A stretch of DNA of 64,000 bases from Castanea sativa (lineage: Eukaryota > Streptophyta > Magnoliopsida > Fagales > Fagaceae), in assembly GCF_040712315.1 (NCBI RefSeq), contig NC_134015.1, positions 46,580,464 through 46,644,463 on the forward strand, given 5' to 3'. This document shows positions 49,634 through 61,403 of this stretch, one piece after another (position 1 is the first letter of the stretch; every line of letters starts with the position of its first letter). The notes beneath the pieces are model-generated. The model was given only the letters and a program-made list of their open reading frames with translations. It was not told where the DNA came from and ran no database searches. The position numbers were made by a program, and so were the translations under genes.

Positions 49634-51052
49634 TTTATTTTATTTTATTTTATTATCCCCTCGTAATACACCTCATCCACATTTTGCGTTGGCCTTAAAT
49701 TCAACTGAGATCATAAATATATAGTAAATTGTGATGGATGAAGTATAAAGTAGGATAATTGTCTTTCTAAAAAAAAAAGTAGGATAAATGATAGAAAGCT
49801 AGAGATAGATACCAAAATATTACTATTCTAAAGTAAAACCATGGCTGCTTTGAAGTCCAGTAAGGACAAAGTTTAGCTATAAAATTAATTGTAGCCCACA
49901 ACCTTACTTAGTGTGTGTTTGGCATTGGCTTAAAAAGCCACATTTTTTTATTATTTAACTTATTTTTGCAACTATTCATGGGTCTTATTGCACTTTTTGG
50001 TACTATTTATGGGTCTCATTGTATTATTTCAGCTACCTTTTAACTTTATCTATAGTTTTTTCAGTAAAAAGTTTTCAATTTCAATTAAATAAATTGTTCC
50101 CAAACAGACATTTAATATTTTTTTTATTGGAGATGAATTTTGACAAATCCACCATTAAATTACATATTCTTTTTATATCATCCATGCTTGTAAAATTTAT
50201 AGAAAATTAAATATCAATAGTTATGTCATCAATAAATTGTTTAAATTACAAGTTTTTGTAGTTTAAAAAATTATGCATAATATATAAGCTTATAGATCAT
50301 ATAGTAAATAATATCCAATTGACACAACATCAATAAATTGTTTAAATTACAAGTTTTTGTAGTTTAAAATTATGCATAATATATAAGCTCATAGATCATA
50401 TAGTAAATAATATCTGATTGACACAAAATTTGGCATGCGTATTAAAAGCGTAAAGATCATATAATTCAATGGTTAGATTTTTATTCTAAAAAAAATGGTT
50501 AGATTTTCAAATTACGTAGTAATATTTATTTTATTGAGTAAGGTTATAGTTTTAAGCAACAATAATTTTTGTAACTAAACTTAGCCCTTAAAGTAAAGCT
50601 ATATCTTCTAGAGTCTTAACAGAATTTGTTTTATGAATTGAATGGGTTATACTATATATGGAAAGTGTGAGATTTTTTAACTGATCTTAAGCTTAAAAAA
50701 ACAAACCTAACAAAACAACAACCATTTTCATATTCATAAGTATCAAAGGCATAATTGTGCACTTCATAATATTTATGCAAGTATTTGAGTTATAAATTAA
50801 AGTAAACTATATGTTAAAGTTCGCTAATCACCCTATCGTCATACCATCTATAAATAAATAAATAAGAAGCACACTAATTAGTTAAGGCTGAGTTTGGGTC
50901 GGGTTAGGTCATGTAATTGGGTCTTGAGTTGGGTCTCAGGTAGGACTTTATTTTTCTTCTTAAAAAAAATAAAATAAAAAATAAAAAAACTTTGATGTCA
51001 AAAAAATAAAGAAGCTTGATTTGGAATAGTTATATACGTTGCCTATATTCTT
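49634..51052. other. Intergenic, repeats only
   Basis: No gene is seen. It holds a MITE-like block at about 49912-50115 (inverted ends 'tgtgtttggcattggc' and 'cccaaacagaca') and a 101-bp unit present twice in tandem (50227-50428). Confidence 0.5.
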
Positions 51053-51560
51053 GTTGTGAAAGGCGAATTCATCCTGTGGACTAGATCGTCCGGGTCGCTG
51101 GATACTCGTCATCTAAGGGCGTTCATCATCACGTCCATACGTTCCCTCATCTCCTGCATCTCAGCAGCGATGTGGGTTGGCAAGGTGTCTGAGACGGATG
51201 GTCGGTTGGTCTCTTGTCGCTCTGGTCTAGTCGGAGCGTTGCTACCCTCAGGTCCTTCTGCGTTCCTTCCTTCCGGACTAGCACCTTCCTTGTCTTCCTC
51301 TGGTGCACTCGGGTGTGCAGTCCTTTGTCGCAACTGTTCCTCCAAATCATGATTCTGCTTGGTGAGGCGCTCAACCGCCGCTGCAAGCATTTGGACCTGC
51401 CTCTCTAGAGCTATGGCATGCGGTTCGTCGCCTTGGTTGTTGTTTGTTGCCATCGATCGAGTGAGTACCATGCAACTTTTTGTCTCAGGAATAGAGCAAG
51501 GCTGAAATCCTCGAAAACATCTTTCCCACAAAGTGGATGACCTCATAACTAAGTCCAAAA
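51053..51560 (-). pseudogene. Tat-type gag N-terminus, truncated
   Basis: From the ATG near 51468 the minus strand reads MVLTRSMATNNN, LERQVQMLAAAVERLTKQN and AEMQEMRERMDVMMNALR. A TGA and then SSDPDDLVHRMNSPF follow. This is the coiled-coil start of a Tat-lineage Ty3/gypsy gag. It stops abruptly near 51055 in unrelated AT-rich DNA. Its orientation is opposite to that of the LTR at 55231. Confidence 0.7.
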
Positions 51561-51892
51561 ATTGGACGACCTTATGGCCAAGTCCACAAAGTGGACGACC
51601 TACAACTAAGTCCACAAGTTGGACGACCTTATGGCCAAGTCCACAAAGTGGACGACCTCACAACTAGGTCCACAAGTTGGATGACCTCACAACTACGTCC
51701 ATAAATTGGACTACCTCACAACTAGGTCCACAAGTTGGACGACCTCACAACTACGTCCACAAATTGGACGACCTAACAACCAAATCCACAAGAGTGAACG
51801 GACCCAAGGCTAAGTCCACAAAGTGGACGGCCCCATAGCCCAATCCACAAAAGTGGACGACCTTACATCTAAGTAAAAAGAGTGGACGACGT
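51527..51892. repeat. Tandem 30-bp minisatellite, about 12 copies
   Basis: The unit is close to gtccacaaagtggacgacct plus 10 variable bases. Each unit contains the small palindrome TCCAC-nnn-GTGGA. It lies between the gag fragment and the antisense ORF of the Tat-type element. Confidence 0.9.
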
Positions 51893-52504
51893 TATTGCTC
51901 TTCCCACCAAATCATTAAGTACACAGGTAACAAAATGCTGATTTGACCTTTTTATTGAGCTTTATACTGAACCCGTCACTTGCCCTTATCGGAACCGTCA
52001 CTTACCTACATTAGAAGGTGAAGTTGACGCCGCCATGTACAAAGTGACGGGTATATAGTAAACATCCTAAAATAGGTTGTTAATTAAAAGAAAAACTCAC
52101 GGAACCAAAACGTGACGGATATATGGCAAACAATATTCAATACCATCGCTCATGAAGCTGACGGTTTGATAAAGCAGCTCAAGGTCCGAGTCAAAAGGAG
52201 ACTGACGCCGTGATAGCTGACACAGTCAAAAGATTGATAAGCGCAAGGTTAAAATTTTAAAGATAATGGACAGGTTGACGTTGTTTTTTATAATTAGAAC
52301 AACACCGTCATCTATAGGCGACGGGATCATTACAAGCAAGAGATTTTAACATAGAAAGAGAGAAACATGCTTTGAACATAAGGCAAAATAGTAAGATTAA
52401 CATAAACAAATGTCTTTACAAAGGCCCAGAAAAACGGGTGTCAAGCATTAAAGATCGTCTACACCTTTCTTTTTTTTAAAAAAAAAAAGGAAAAGTGCTG
52501 AAGT
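51893..52504. other. Tat-element non-coding region
   Basis: Rich in the short words 'ccgtca' and 'tgacgg' on both strands, as is the LTR at 55231-55966, so it is element-derived. No frame is supported. Confidence 0.5.
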
Positions 52505-54806
52505 TCATGAAGTCGGAGGATCTTGAGAGCTTCCGTCATCATTAACAACAAAGGGCTGGACGGAAGGGATAGAAGGGCTGATGACACATAGATCGTTGCT
52601 AGAAGGATTTGGAGTCAAGCTGACGGGCTGGTCGGCGGCTGGCTGAGCAAGGACGACGCTATCATCCCTCTTATTAGCATCGTCACCTTCCTCATTGACG
52701 GTGTCTCCTGCGTGGGTTGACGAGATAGTCTCGTCCATAGAAACCTTCAATAAGTCCAAGTTAGGATAAATGGATTTCACTTGCTTCAAGAAATCCTCAA
52801 ACCTGTCCCCGTAGTAGGCAGCACAAGAGTCAATGAAAGATGATGAGTCCTTAAACTCCGTCACCGCGTCATTCCTAGCCGTTTCCACCTAGACTAGGAT
52901 GGACTTCAGCTCTTTCTCCGCCGTCAGCTTAGCCTCTTCTTCCTGCTTACGATGACAGCTTTCCTCCGCCAGCTTTTCCTTAAAATCCTTCAGCTCTGCG
53001 CCCAAGATACGGTTTGCATCCTTGTATTGTGCTTGATCGTCAGCCAAATACTTGATCCGTTCATGCAGACGGGCAATCACCCCCTCCTTGGCAGAGCACC
53101 TATCTAACAAAGCCTTCACACGAACCATAGCCTACATTGAAAAAGATAAAATAACACCGGGATGATTAAGACTGGTCGAACACCAAAGTAAAAAGAGACG
53201 CATACCCTCATGAGATCAAAAAGGCCTGATGCCCCTATCTCGTTAGTAGTCTGCTCCGCACAAGGATCCATCTCCTCATCCTTTAAAATGGATTCCGTCA
53301 CCTCTATAGCATAATCCTTGCGGGTTAACAGACAGCGTATGGATCCCTGGACAATGGGGCCTGACGAGGTCATCGGTCCCTTGCCTGCCCCATGAGCAGA
53401 CCTAGGAGGTGACGGCCTTCTTGAAGACTTGTCCCCAGGAGTTGGAGCGACTTTTTTTCCCGGGACGGTCGTCCCTGCCGTCAGGCTTCCTCTTGGCCAC
53501 AGCCCTCCCGACGGGCTTCGGGGCAGACGGTGGGATCAACTTGCCCCTCGCCCTCTCTTGCTCCTTTTCCTTAGCAGTAGCGGCAGCTTGAACCCGTTGC
53601 TTAGCTGACTCCATTTCTGCAAAAATAAAGGTTAGAAAAAAAAGACAGCGTCAGGATAAAGATGAGAAGTCGAGAGATACTCACGCCGACGGGAATAAGT
53701 GTTTAGTTTGCAAGCTTCCTCCGTTGGTTCGGGACCACCGCAATATAAATGCAAAGTGTCTAGCGTGATCAAGTCTCAACACTTTCACTCGTCCAAAGGA
53801 ATAGTCGTCACTCGACGAATAAAATCCTCTTGCTCCGCGGTAATGCGCAGATGGTTGTTAGCTACAATAAAAGATGACGAGTTAGAATACCAAATAGGCA
53901 GACGAAGCAAGAAGGCTGGCGGGGTTAACCTGAATTTCTAACATGTGCCCATGTGTTATCAAAACCATTGGGCATTGACTTCCATTCCTCTTGACGGCAT
54001 ACCCAGTTCATCCCTTCTACAAAGAAATATCTGCCCTTCCACTTCCTATTGGAATCGGGCATGTCTGACACCAATTTCAACTCTTTTTCTCTCACAGCAA
54101 AATGGTACACCCCTTTTGACGAGGACTTGTGTTGCGGGCGGTAGCACCAAAAGAACTCGTCCAGGGTTAACTAACGGTTCCCGTCACTCAGAGGACCCCA
54201 CAGGATCTTGGCACCAATAAATGTTCGCCAAGCGTTAGGGGTAATCTAGTTGACGGATATCCCTAAAAAATTAGCCAGCTGACGATGCAACGCCGTCAGT
54301 GGCAGCCTTAATCCGGCGGCAAACATGGCATCATACATGCCTACGTCCGCGGTTCGTCTCGAATAACACCTCTCACCTTCCTCGGGAAGGCGAATAGGAA
54401 TGTCGTCTGGTATCTGGTAACGGGATCGCAAACTTTTGAAAATATTTTCCGACATCGTCGGAAGGAATTTGTTGACGGACCATTCTGGGGGTAGGACGAA
54501 GGGACGATCATCACCAGAAGCCCCCGAGGTACTCTCTAAGGCTTCCTCGTCGTCACTTTGACCCTCGTCACTAGTACTGCCTTTTTCGTTGATCCTCCGG
54601 TCTCCGTCAACTACCCTCACTTCTCCATCGTCCTCGCTCACCTCACTTTCTCTAGAACTCTCTACTTCCCTGTCAGAAGGAGTTGATGTTTCCCTTTCTG
54701 ACGACCAGGATAGGCCCTCTGCGAGCTCACGGCCTGATTGGAAAACTTCGTCGTAACCCGCTCCGTCGCGGATCGACGATTGATCACTCGTCATCTCCCT
54801 AGACAT
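52505..54806 (-). pseudogene. Antisense ORF of Tat element, PF04195-like, intron-containing
   Basis: Reading leftward, 54806 begins MSREMTSDQ with an acidic, Ser-rich N-terminus. The 'putative gypsy type transposon' domain follows: IPIRLPEEGERCYS, MYDAMFAAGLRLPLTALHRQ, ITPNAWRTFIGA, LTLDEFFWCYRPQ and WKGRYFFVEG. Later exon-like parts read ITAEQEDFIRRVTTIPLDE and CGGPEPTEEACKLNTYSRR (53870-53690), then a basic linker (53614-53402), a coiled coil (53128-52889) and ETARNDAVTEFKDSSSFIDS (52888-52505). GT-AG junctions can be placed between parts. Several codons expected as CAG are TAG, so it is broken. Tat-lineage elements are known to carry such extra ORFs antisense to gag-pol, near the 3' LTR. 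The protein's function is unknown. Confidence 0.75.
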
Positions 54807-55218
54807 CTGACTACCTACAAGCGATGGGTTTTTTATTCTAAGATCCTAGGCAAACGACTTCACTAAAGGGCATTACTAGAAAAATAAAAAGGCAAAGTGA
54901 AGGGAACTTACTAGTAAAAGGACGACCTTAAGAATCTGACGGCAATCTCGTTGACGGCGCGATGAGATCAGCAGTGACGCTCTTTTTCTCTCAGAATGAA
55001 CAGGATGTGAAAAGTGGAAAAAAGGTGAAAAAATGAAATATATATATAGGAGATAGGGGGCGCGAAAGATGAAGCGACACGCTCGTCCAGACACAGAGCT
55101 AATCAGTCCAAGCCATGTGTCCCACCATTTAATGAAGATGACGCGAATTACCACACATGAACTATTTCCCCAATAATGTCAACTCCATAACCCGTCACCC
55201 ACAGCTGACGGAATAATG

Positions 55219-55230
55219 GAGTGGGGGGCA
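55219..55230 (+). other. Polypurine tract
   Basis: GGAGTGGGGGGC immediately before the LTR start marks the 3' end of a plus-oriented LTR element. Confidence 0.6.
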
Positions 55231-55966
55231 GTTGATAGTGATTTTTTTTACAGATTGTTAATACGTCAAGAAAGGTGACGGGAATATAGAACCCGTCAGC
55301 TATAGTCATTAGGACATCTCCTTTTGACGCTCGAAGCCACGCACCATACGTGATGGCATTAGGCTGAAGTATCAGCTGACGGAGTCAGGGCTGAAGGTCC
55401 TAAGCTAATGACATTGCTAGAGACATACGTGGGCTGACGACCTTGCTGGACACATACGTAGTTTGACGACCTTGTTGGACACATACATGGGCTGACGACC
55501 TTTCTGGAGACGTACGTAGTTTGACGACCTTAGTAGGTAAAAGCTGAAGGAATAACCCAACCTTCTTTCTTGACTTGCTTTGCCCTTTACATACGTGCAT
55601 ATAAGGAAAGTTCTTGCGCTACACGCTCGGCCTTAGTCAGGAAGATTCCTAAGGAAAAGGGCTCTAGATGATATGCGAAACCCACAAATTATTCTCTTAG
55701 AAGGAAAGTACTTCCTCACCAAGGCGCTTATTCGGATCCATGCCACTATATATACTCCAAAACCCTCATAAGCCAAGGTACACACAGTTATCTCAGCTCT
55801 GGCACTCTAGAGTTGTTTAAAAAAAACCTCTAACTTGATCGTCGGAGGGTTTTTAGCCGGCACCACACCGGTGCTCTCTGTTCGATCTTCTATTTTCTCT
55901 TCGCAGATGTTGCTTCGATCTGGAGAATACTCGCAACTTACTGGTGATTTCTTCGGCATCATCAGT
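55231..55966 (+). mobile_element. 3' LTR of the Tat-type element
   Basis: The block runs from TGATAGTGATT, directly after a purine tract, to GGCATCATCA, about 736 bp. It has a TATATATACT box (about 55747) followed by a leader with 'ctctagagttgttt' and 'cggcaccacaccggtgctct', a pattern typical of Tat LTRs. A degenerate repeat of about 30 bp ('gctgacgaccttgctggaca', 55425-55535) lies in U3. No second LTR is found in the window. Confidence 0.65.
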
Positions 55967-56944
55967 ACTAAAGAAAAAATAGTAGATTAATCCCATATTA
56001 GAAAATGAGTGTGAGTAAAAGAAGTTTAAAGTCTGTGCTATGTATCCAAGAGTTATGCACTTTTGAATATACACCACTGTAAGTTTCTTTAAAAAACTTT
56101 TTCTCCTCTCACTCTATATGTGTTAAAAATACTTAGTATTCTCAAAAATTTTATTTGTACTTAGAGGTGCTTTTTTTTTTAAAATTTGTTAGGGGAATTC
56201 TTGATACCATTGGATAGATTACTTCCACAAAAGGAAAATAGAATGTAAAAACAATTAATTAGAAGAGAAATTCCCATAAGTCAAAGAAACTCTCATCTCA
56301 TCATCAACCAAGAAAAAATCTGCTCAGAAAACACCTTCACAATTTCACAGGGCAGATAAACACTCAGTTTACATCAAAACTTTTTTTTTTTTTTAAGAAG
56401 ATTTTACATCAAAACTTAGTACTATAATAGTGGGCCAACCAACATATTATAAATTACAAAGATCAAGGTTTAGCAAAAAAAAGTTACAAAGATCAAGAAT
56501 GCACGCTCACTTTTCCCAAAAAAAAAAAAAAGAATGCACACTCACAGGATGTGAACGTAATTGATACGCTTGAAACATTACCTTAAACTGCTAAAAATTG
56601 CGTATCTCCAAAACGTTCGCGTGGGTTCCACAACAGAAGAAGAAACGTGTCACAAACTTCCATCTCGACATGTTTTTCTCATCACGAAAACATATTAGAA
56701 CTCATAGGAAAAATCGTTTCATAGAATCACTTCTTGCAAATATATGCTTTACAACAATACAACCTTTATTTAGCATAATAAAGGACAAACCCTTAAATCA
56801 TTCAGAATTATACATACATGATAATTGATAGTAGTTTTTTTTTTTTTACATTAAAAAAGTGAGTGGATATTGGGTAAGAAACATGAGTTAGTGAGATTTT
56901 AAAATATAACACAATTTTTACATATTTATTGTAGTAAGTGAATA
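55967..56944. other. Intergenic, no gene seen
   Basis: AT-rich spacer with a short internal duplication ('tttacatcaaaactt', twice near 56370-56420). No supported gene. Confidence 0.4.

Positions 56945-56948
<4 letters not shown>

Positions 56949-57010
<62 letters not shown>
56949..57010. repeat. (AT)n microsatellite
   Basis: About 60 bp of AT dinucleotide directly before a Helitron end. Confidence 0.95.
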
Positions 57011-57013
<3 letters not shown>

Positions 57014-57587
57014 CTAGCCTTTGAGCACGTCCATGAAACTCTTCTTTTTTTTTCTTTTTTTTTTGTAAATTGAAATAACATTCATTTCAATTTTCTAACC
57101 AAAGAAAAAAAAAAGGAGTTTCCCACATAATTTATAAAAAAAACACATAAAATTTATAATAAAAAAAAAAAAACCCATATTTTGATGTAGTTTTTATTTT
57201 TATTTTTGTATGAGATTAATAGATTATCCCATGTAACTAAAAAAAAATCTAATTATCCATTACTCTTTTTCAATTATATAAATAAAATTATTAAGTGTTA
57301 AAATTTTAAATTTTAGGTTACTTATGAATTCTCTCATTTTTTGTTTCTCTCTCACCTTTTTCTTTTTTGAACGTGTTCAACTCTATCAAAAATAAACCCA
57401 AGTTGATGTAATCTCCAAGAAAAAAAAGTTAGAAAGTGTGAGGGGAGGTGGTGCCTAATTTTATGGGATATGGAGAAACGTAGTGACAAAAAAAAAAACT
57501 GTTTTTTTTTTATTTACCTAAAATTTAGGAGTTTTATTTAGAGTTCACGGCTTAAATGGTTTGGAAGTCTCTTAAATAGTAGTACTA
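57014..57587 (-). mobile_element. Helitron-like element, minus orientation
   Basis: The minus-strand 3' end is GGCTAG (rc of 57014-57019) with a subterminal imperfect hairpin. The far end (57571-57587) reads, on the minus strand, tactactatttaagag, which matches the 5' end of the Helitrons at 5430 and 43781. Confidence 0.55.
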
Positions 57588-57708
57588 AAACAATAAAAAA
57601 GAATTTTTTTTTTTTTTAAAAAAAACAACAATAACTTTTCGTAATTTTACAAGTTTTCATGAGAAAAAGAATTTTTTTTTTTTACAAAGATGTAAACGTG
57701 TGTTTGTT

Positions 57709-57739
<31 letters not shown>

Positions 57740-58212
57740 TATAATTTATAAGTGGATAAAGTAATTTGAAAACCAATCAGAGAATGGTCATGTTTTGTAG
57801 GCAAAATTTTAATGGGAGTTAAAGATGTATTTTTATCAAATTGTTCTCAAAATTTGTGCTTAAATGTAGAGTGTAAGGGTATTTTTAAACCACAAAAAGG
57901 GGAAAAATTTTAATTTTAGGAGTTCTCTTTTTGAATTTAAAATGATAGTAGGTGTTGTAGAAATGTGTGTTTTGAAATTATGTATTTGACATTGTTGACC
58001 ATATTTCTAAGAGAAGTCAATGTGTTATTAATGAGAGTAATTTTTAAACCATATAAAAGTCAAGTTCAAGAAAGATAATATTATGGGGAATCGCAAAATG
58101 TTCTTGACCAAAATCCTATACATTTTTAGGAGAGGTCATTTGGTTACTAGATGGGGGTATTTTTGACCTTCAAAAAAGTTCATATCAAATAGGGCAATAC
58201 TGTTATAGATAA

Positions 58213-58548
58213 CTAGCCTCATGCGCATGCTCAGTGGATATTCTGTTTTTTTTTTTTTTTTGTAAAGGTTAATAATTTACTTCCTTTATAATTTAAAAAA
58301 TATATATTTTATTTTTCAAATAAATAAAAATAATAAACTTTAAAGATAACTAGTAATTGTAATTTTTTTTTGAACGTAAGGGAAAAATCCAAAATTTTAG
58401 GAATTCTCCTTTTGAATTCAAAATAAAATTAATTATTTGACATTTATGACATTATTTCTAAATGAAATTACCATTCATTAACAATGGTATTTTTGAATTA
58501 CATAAAAGTCCAGTTGAAAGAGGAGAACACTTTTATATATTGTATAGA
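58213..58548 (-). mobile_element. Helitron, minus orientation, 336 bp
   Basis: The minus strand starts TCTATACAATATATAAAAG and ends GAGGCTAG before T. It has a subterminal hairpin around 'catgcgcatg'. Confidence 0.7.
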
Positions 58549-58587
58549 TATAGAAGATAGACGATACTTTCTATAATTGATTTGCAA

Positions 58588-58929
58588 TCTATATTATATA
58601 TAAGAAGATTCCCCTATTTCAATTAGACTTTTATGTGGTTCAAAAATACCCTCATTAATAAAGGGTAACTTCATTTACAAATAGGGTCATAAATATCAAA
58701 TAACAAATTTCATTTTGAATTCAAAAGGAGAACTCCTAAAATTTAGGATTTTTTCACTTCACGTTAAAAAAAATTACAGTTACTGCTTATCTCTAAAGTT
58801 TATCCTTTTTATTTGTTTGAAAAATAAATATATATATTTCTAAATTATAATAGATGCAAATTATTAATCTTTACCAAAAAATATAAAAGAGCCTCTGAGC
58901 ACTCCCGTGAGCGCGTGCTTAGAGATTAG
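58588..58929 (+). mobile_element. Helitron, plus orientation, 342 bp
   Basis: It starts TCTATATTATATATAAGAAG after an A and ends GATTAG before T, with hairpin 'gagcactcccgtgagcgcgt' nearby. It is largely the mirror of the element at 58213. Confidence 0.65.

Positions 58930-58931
<2 letters not shown>

Positions 58932-58980
<49 letters not shown>
58932..58980. repeat. (TA)n microsatellite
   Basis: About 49 bp of TA dinucleotide between two Helitron copies. Confidence 0.9.
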
Positions 58981-58981
<1 letters not shown>

Positions 58982-58983
<2 letters not shown>

Positions 58984-59319
58984 TATATAAAAAAAGGATT
59001 CCCCTCTTTCAACTGGATTTTTATGTGGTTCAATAATACTCTCATTAATGAATGATAACTTCATTTATAAATAAGGTCATAAATGTCAAATAATAAATTT
59101 CATTTTGAATTCAAAAAGAAAACTCCTAAAATTTAGGTTTCCCTTCATATTCAAAAAAAAAAATTACAGTTACTACTTATATCTAAAGTTTATCATTTTT
59201 ATTTGTTTGAAAAATAAAAAAATATATTTATAAATTATAATAGATACAAATTATTAACCTTTACCTACAAAAAAAAAAGTGTCTCTAAACACGCACTCAT
59301 GTGCGTGCTCAGAGGCTAG
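58982..59319 (+). mobile_element. Helitron, plus orientation, 338 bp
   Basis: It starts TCTATATAAAAAAAGGATTC and ends GAGGCTAG before T. It is a close copy of 58588-58929. Confidence 0.7.
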
Positions 59320-59570
59320 TGTACATGTGTGTATATATATATATATATATATATCAAGAGAGAAATTTATATAATAACATAGGTGAGATACATATAATTG
59401 GATAGTTTCGAGCTTTAATTTGACTTGGTTTTTAAAACGTTTTAAATTTCAAAGTGTTGAAAGGATACCTTTGTGTCTAATCCATCATGGCTTCCTTTGT
59501 GGTAAAATTGTAGCTCGTATTTTTGTGGTAAAAGTTAAAGCTTCTTGCCAAATTCATCCTTCTATACATA

Positions 59571-59804
59571 TTAGCCTCATTGCATGCACTTTGCACGAGC
59601 GATGAGGCTTTTTTTTTTGTTTAAAATAAAAATTTGATAAGTTTGTTTTGAAGACATGAATTAATAGGAGAGCATCCTATTTTATAGGCATTTTAAGTGG
59701 AGTTGGAGATATATTTTTATCATATTTGTCCTCAAGTTTTTTCCTTGTTAAATGTAAGGTTTAGGGGTGTTTCTAAACCACATAAAAGTCCAATCCAAAT
59801 ATAT
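59571..59804 (-). mobile_element. Helitron fragment, minus orientation
   Basis: The minus-strand 3' end has the hairpin gcctcatcgctcgtgc...gcatgcaatgaggc and then TAA. The 5' end is lost in AT repeats near 59800. A lone 5' end 'tctatacata' sits just left of it (59561). Confidence 0.55.
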
Positions 59805-60562
59805 ATATATATCAAACTCAACATCCAAATTGTTCAAAACTCATTATAATTAGTTACATAGAGTATTGACACCGCATACCCTTGACACAATGTCACTCTA
59901 CAAGTATAAGTACTTGTAGGAAGTAAAGGGCAAAGGTCAGAATTCAAGTCTCTAGGAGGACATTATAAAATATGAGACCTAGGTGGATAGGATTAGCATA
60001 AAAATTAAGAAATTAAATTGACAAAATAATTCATTTGGCACAAAAATTTAAAAACATAGATGGGACATGTGGCCCAAAATTGAGAATCCAAATGAGAATT
60101 TAATTGAATTTTCTCTTTACTTTGAAAGTTAAGATAATGTTTAAATTTTTATTATGATTAAAGGCTTAAGAAGCATTGGTAGGGTCCTTGTAATAGAAAG
60201 AGGGGGAATAAAAGTAGGCAAAACTACATTGTCGGTTCCTAAAGTTTGCCTGCTAAGCGCTTTTGGCCCCTAGAATTTCTAGTATGTGCTATTAGTCCCT
60301 AAAGTTTAAATATGAATGCTATTAGTCCCTCTGTTAACTTCCTTTAGTTTGTTTTCCTATGTGTCTAATGGAACAATGATATAGCAACCAATTTATTATT
60401 AAAAAATTATACTTTATATTATACACATCAAAACCAGGTAAACCCAAATAATGTGGGTCTTCAACACATCAAACCCATGTCTTTCTCCAAATTCAAAGTT
60501 CTTGGATTTCTTTATCTTTTCCTCTTTTTTCTCAGAATCCAAACAGGACCAAGGAATATGTT

Positions 60563-60570
<8 letters not shown>

Positions 60571-60605
<35 letters not shown>
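60571..60605. repeat. (GA)n microsatellite
   Basis: About 35 bp of GA dinucleotide inside the MULE at 60217-61403. Confidence 0.95.
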
Positions 60606-60608
<3 letters not shown>

Positions 60609-60879
60609 GGCCAAGACTAGAGGTATCTACATAATTGCATCTATACATAACCAAGCAGAAATCTCTCAAGCAAAAAATACCCATCTTTCAAAATTGAACA
60701 CTGAAAAATCCTTAGACCTTCAACTTAAATGTTCACGGTATAATAATTCCAATGACCAAATGGTTAACTACAAATACTCAATAGAATGACCACTTCCATT
60801 TCTCACCCAAAGAATTTTGAAACCAAAATATACAAAGTTTCAGGTTCAACGAATATATGTATCTAAATGTAAAATAAGT

Positions 60880-60985
60880 GTTTTTGCACAGTGAGAGATC
60901 CGACTAGAGTGTTTGAGATGAGTGGCATAGGCCTTGACGAACTCACCATCTCCATCTTCTTTTAGCACTTCTACAGATCTACTAC
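60880..60985 (-). pseudogene. Possible captured ribosomal protein S19 fragment
   Basis: On the minus strand a short frame reads VEVLKEDGDGEFVKAYATHL followed by KHSS. Plant 40S ribosomal protein eS19 begins with a [20 protein letters not shown]-like segment, so EFVKAYAxHLKxS fits. Only about 20 residues support this, and no further S19 sequence is seen. Confidence 0.4.
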
Positions 60986-61403
60986 GGCAGTGGAGCTTCG
61001 AAGTAGCAAAATCCTTTGAAATATATATATATTAGTTATTTGATTTTGAATTGAACAAATTTCTAAACCCTGTTTGGATTCCGAGAAAATGAAGGAAAAT
61101 GAAAAAAATAATCCAAGTTCTTTGAATTTGGAGAAAGATCCAATTTTAATGAGTTTGATGTGTTGAAGACCCACCTTAATAATATGGTGAATAATTTTTA
61201 ATAATAAATAGGTTGTCACATCATTTAAAACATGCCATGTCATTGTTATGTTATATACATAGACAAATAAATTGACGAAAGTTAACAAAGGGACTACTAG
61301 CACTCATATTTAAAACTTCAAGAACCAATAATATTCACTTAAAATTTTAGGGATCAAAAATGTTCAATAGGTAAACTTTAGAGATTAGCGTTGTAGTTTC
61401 GCC

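Larger units (their letters stand above)
60217..61403. mobile_element. Non-autonomous MULE with long TIRs, 1187 bp
   Basis: Ends ggcaaaactacattg and caacgctaa...gtagtttcgcc lead into inverted repeats of about 330 bp. They share 'gggtcttcaacacatcaaac' and 'ctttctccaaattcaaag'. The 9-bp flanks are ataaaagta and ataaaattt (7 of 9 match). The core (60560-61000) holds a GA microsatellite and a possible captured exon fragment. Confidence 0.7.

Noticed and set aside
51527..51892. CRISPR-like array
   Set aside because: The units are direct, degenerate and contiguous with no unique spacers, in plant nuclear DNA within a retrotransposon.
53699..54220. Plus-strand ORFs over the Tat antisense gene
   Set aside because: The minus-strand frames match a known domain; these are their complements.
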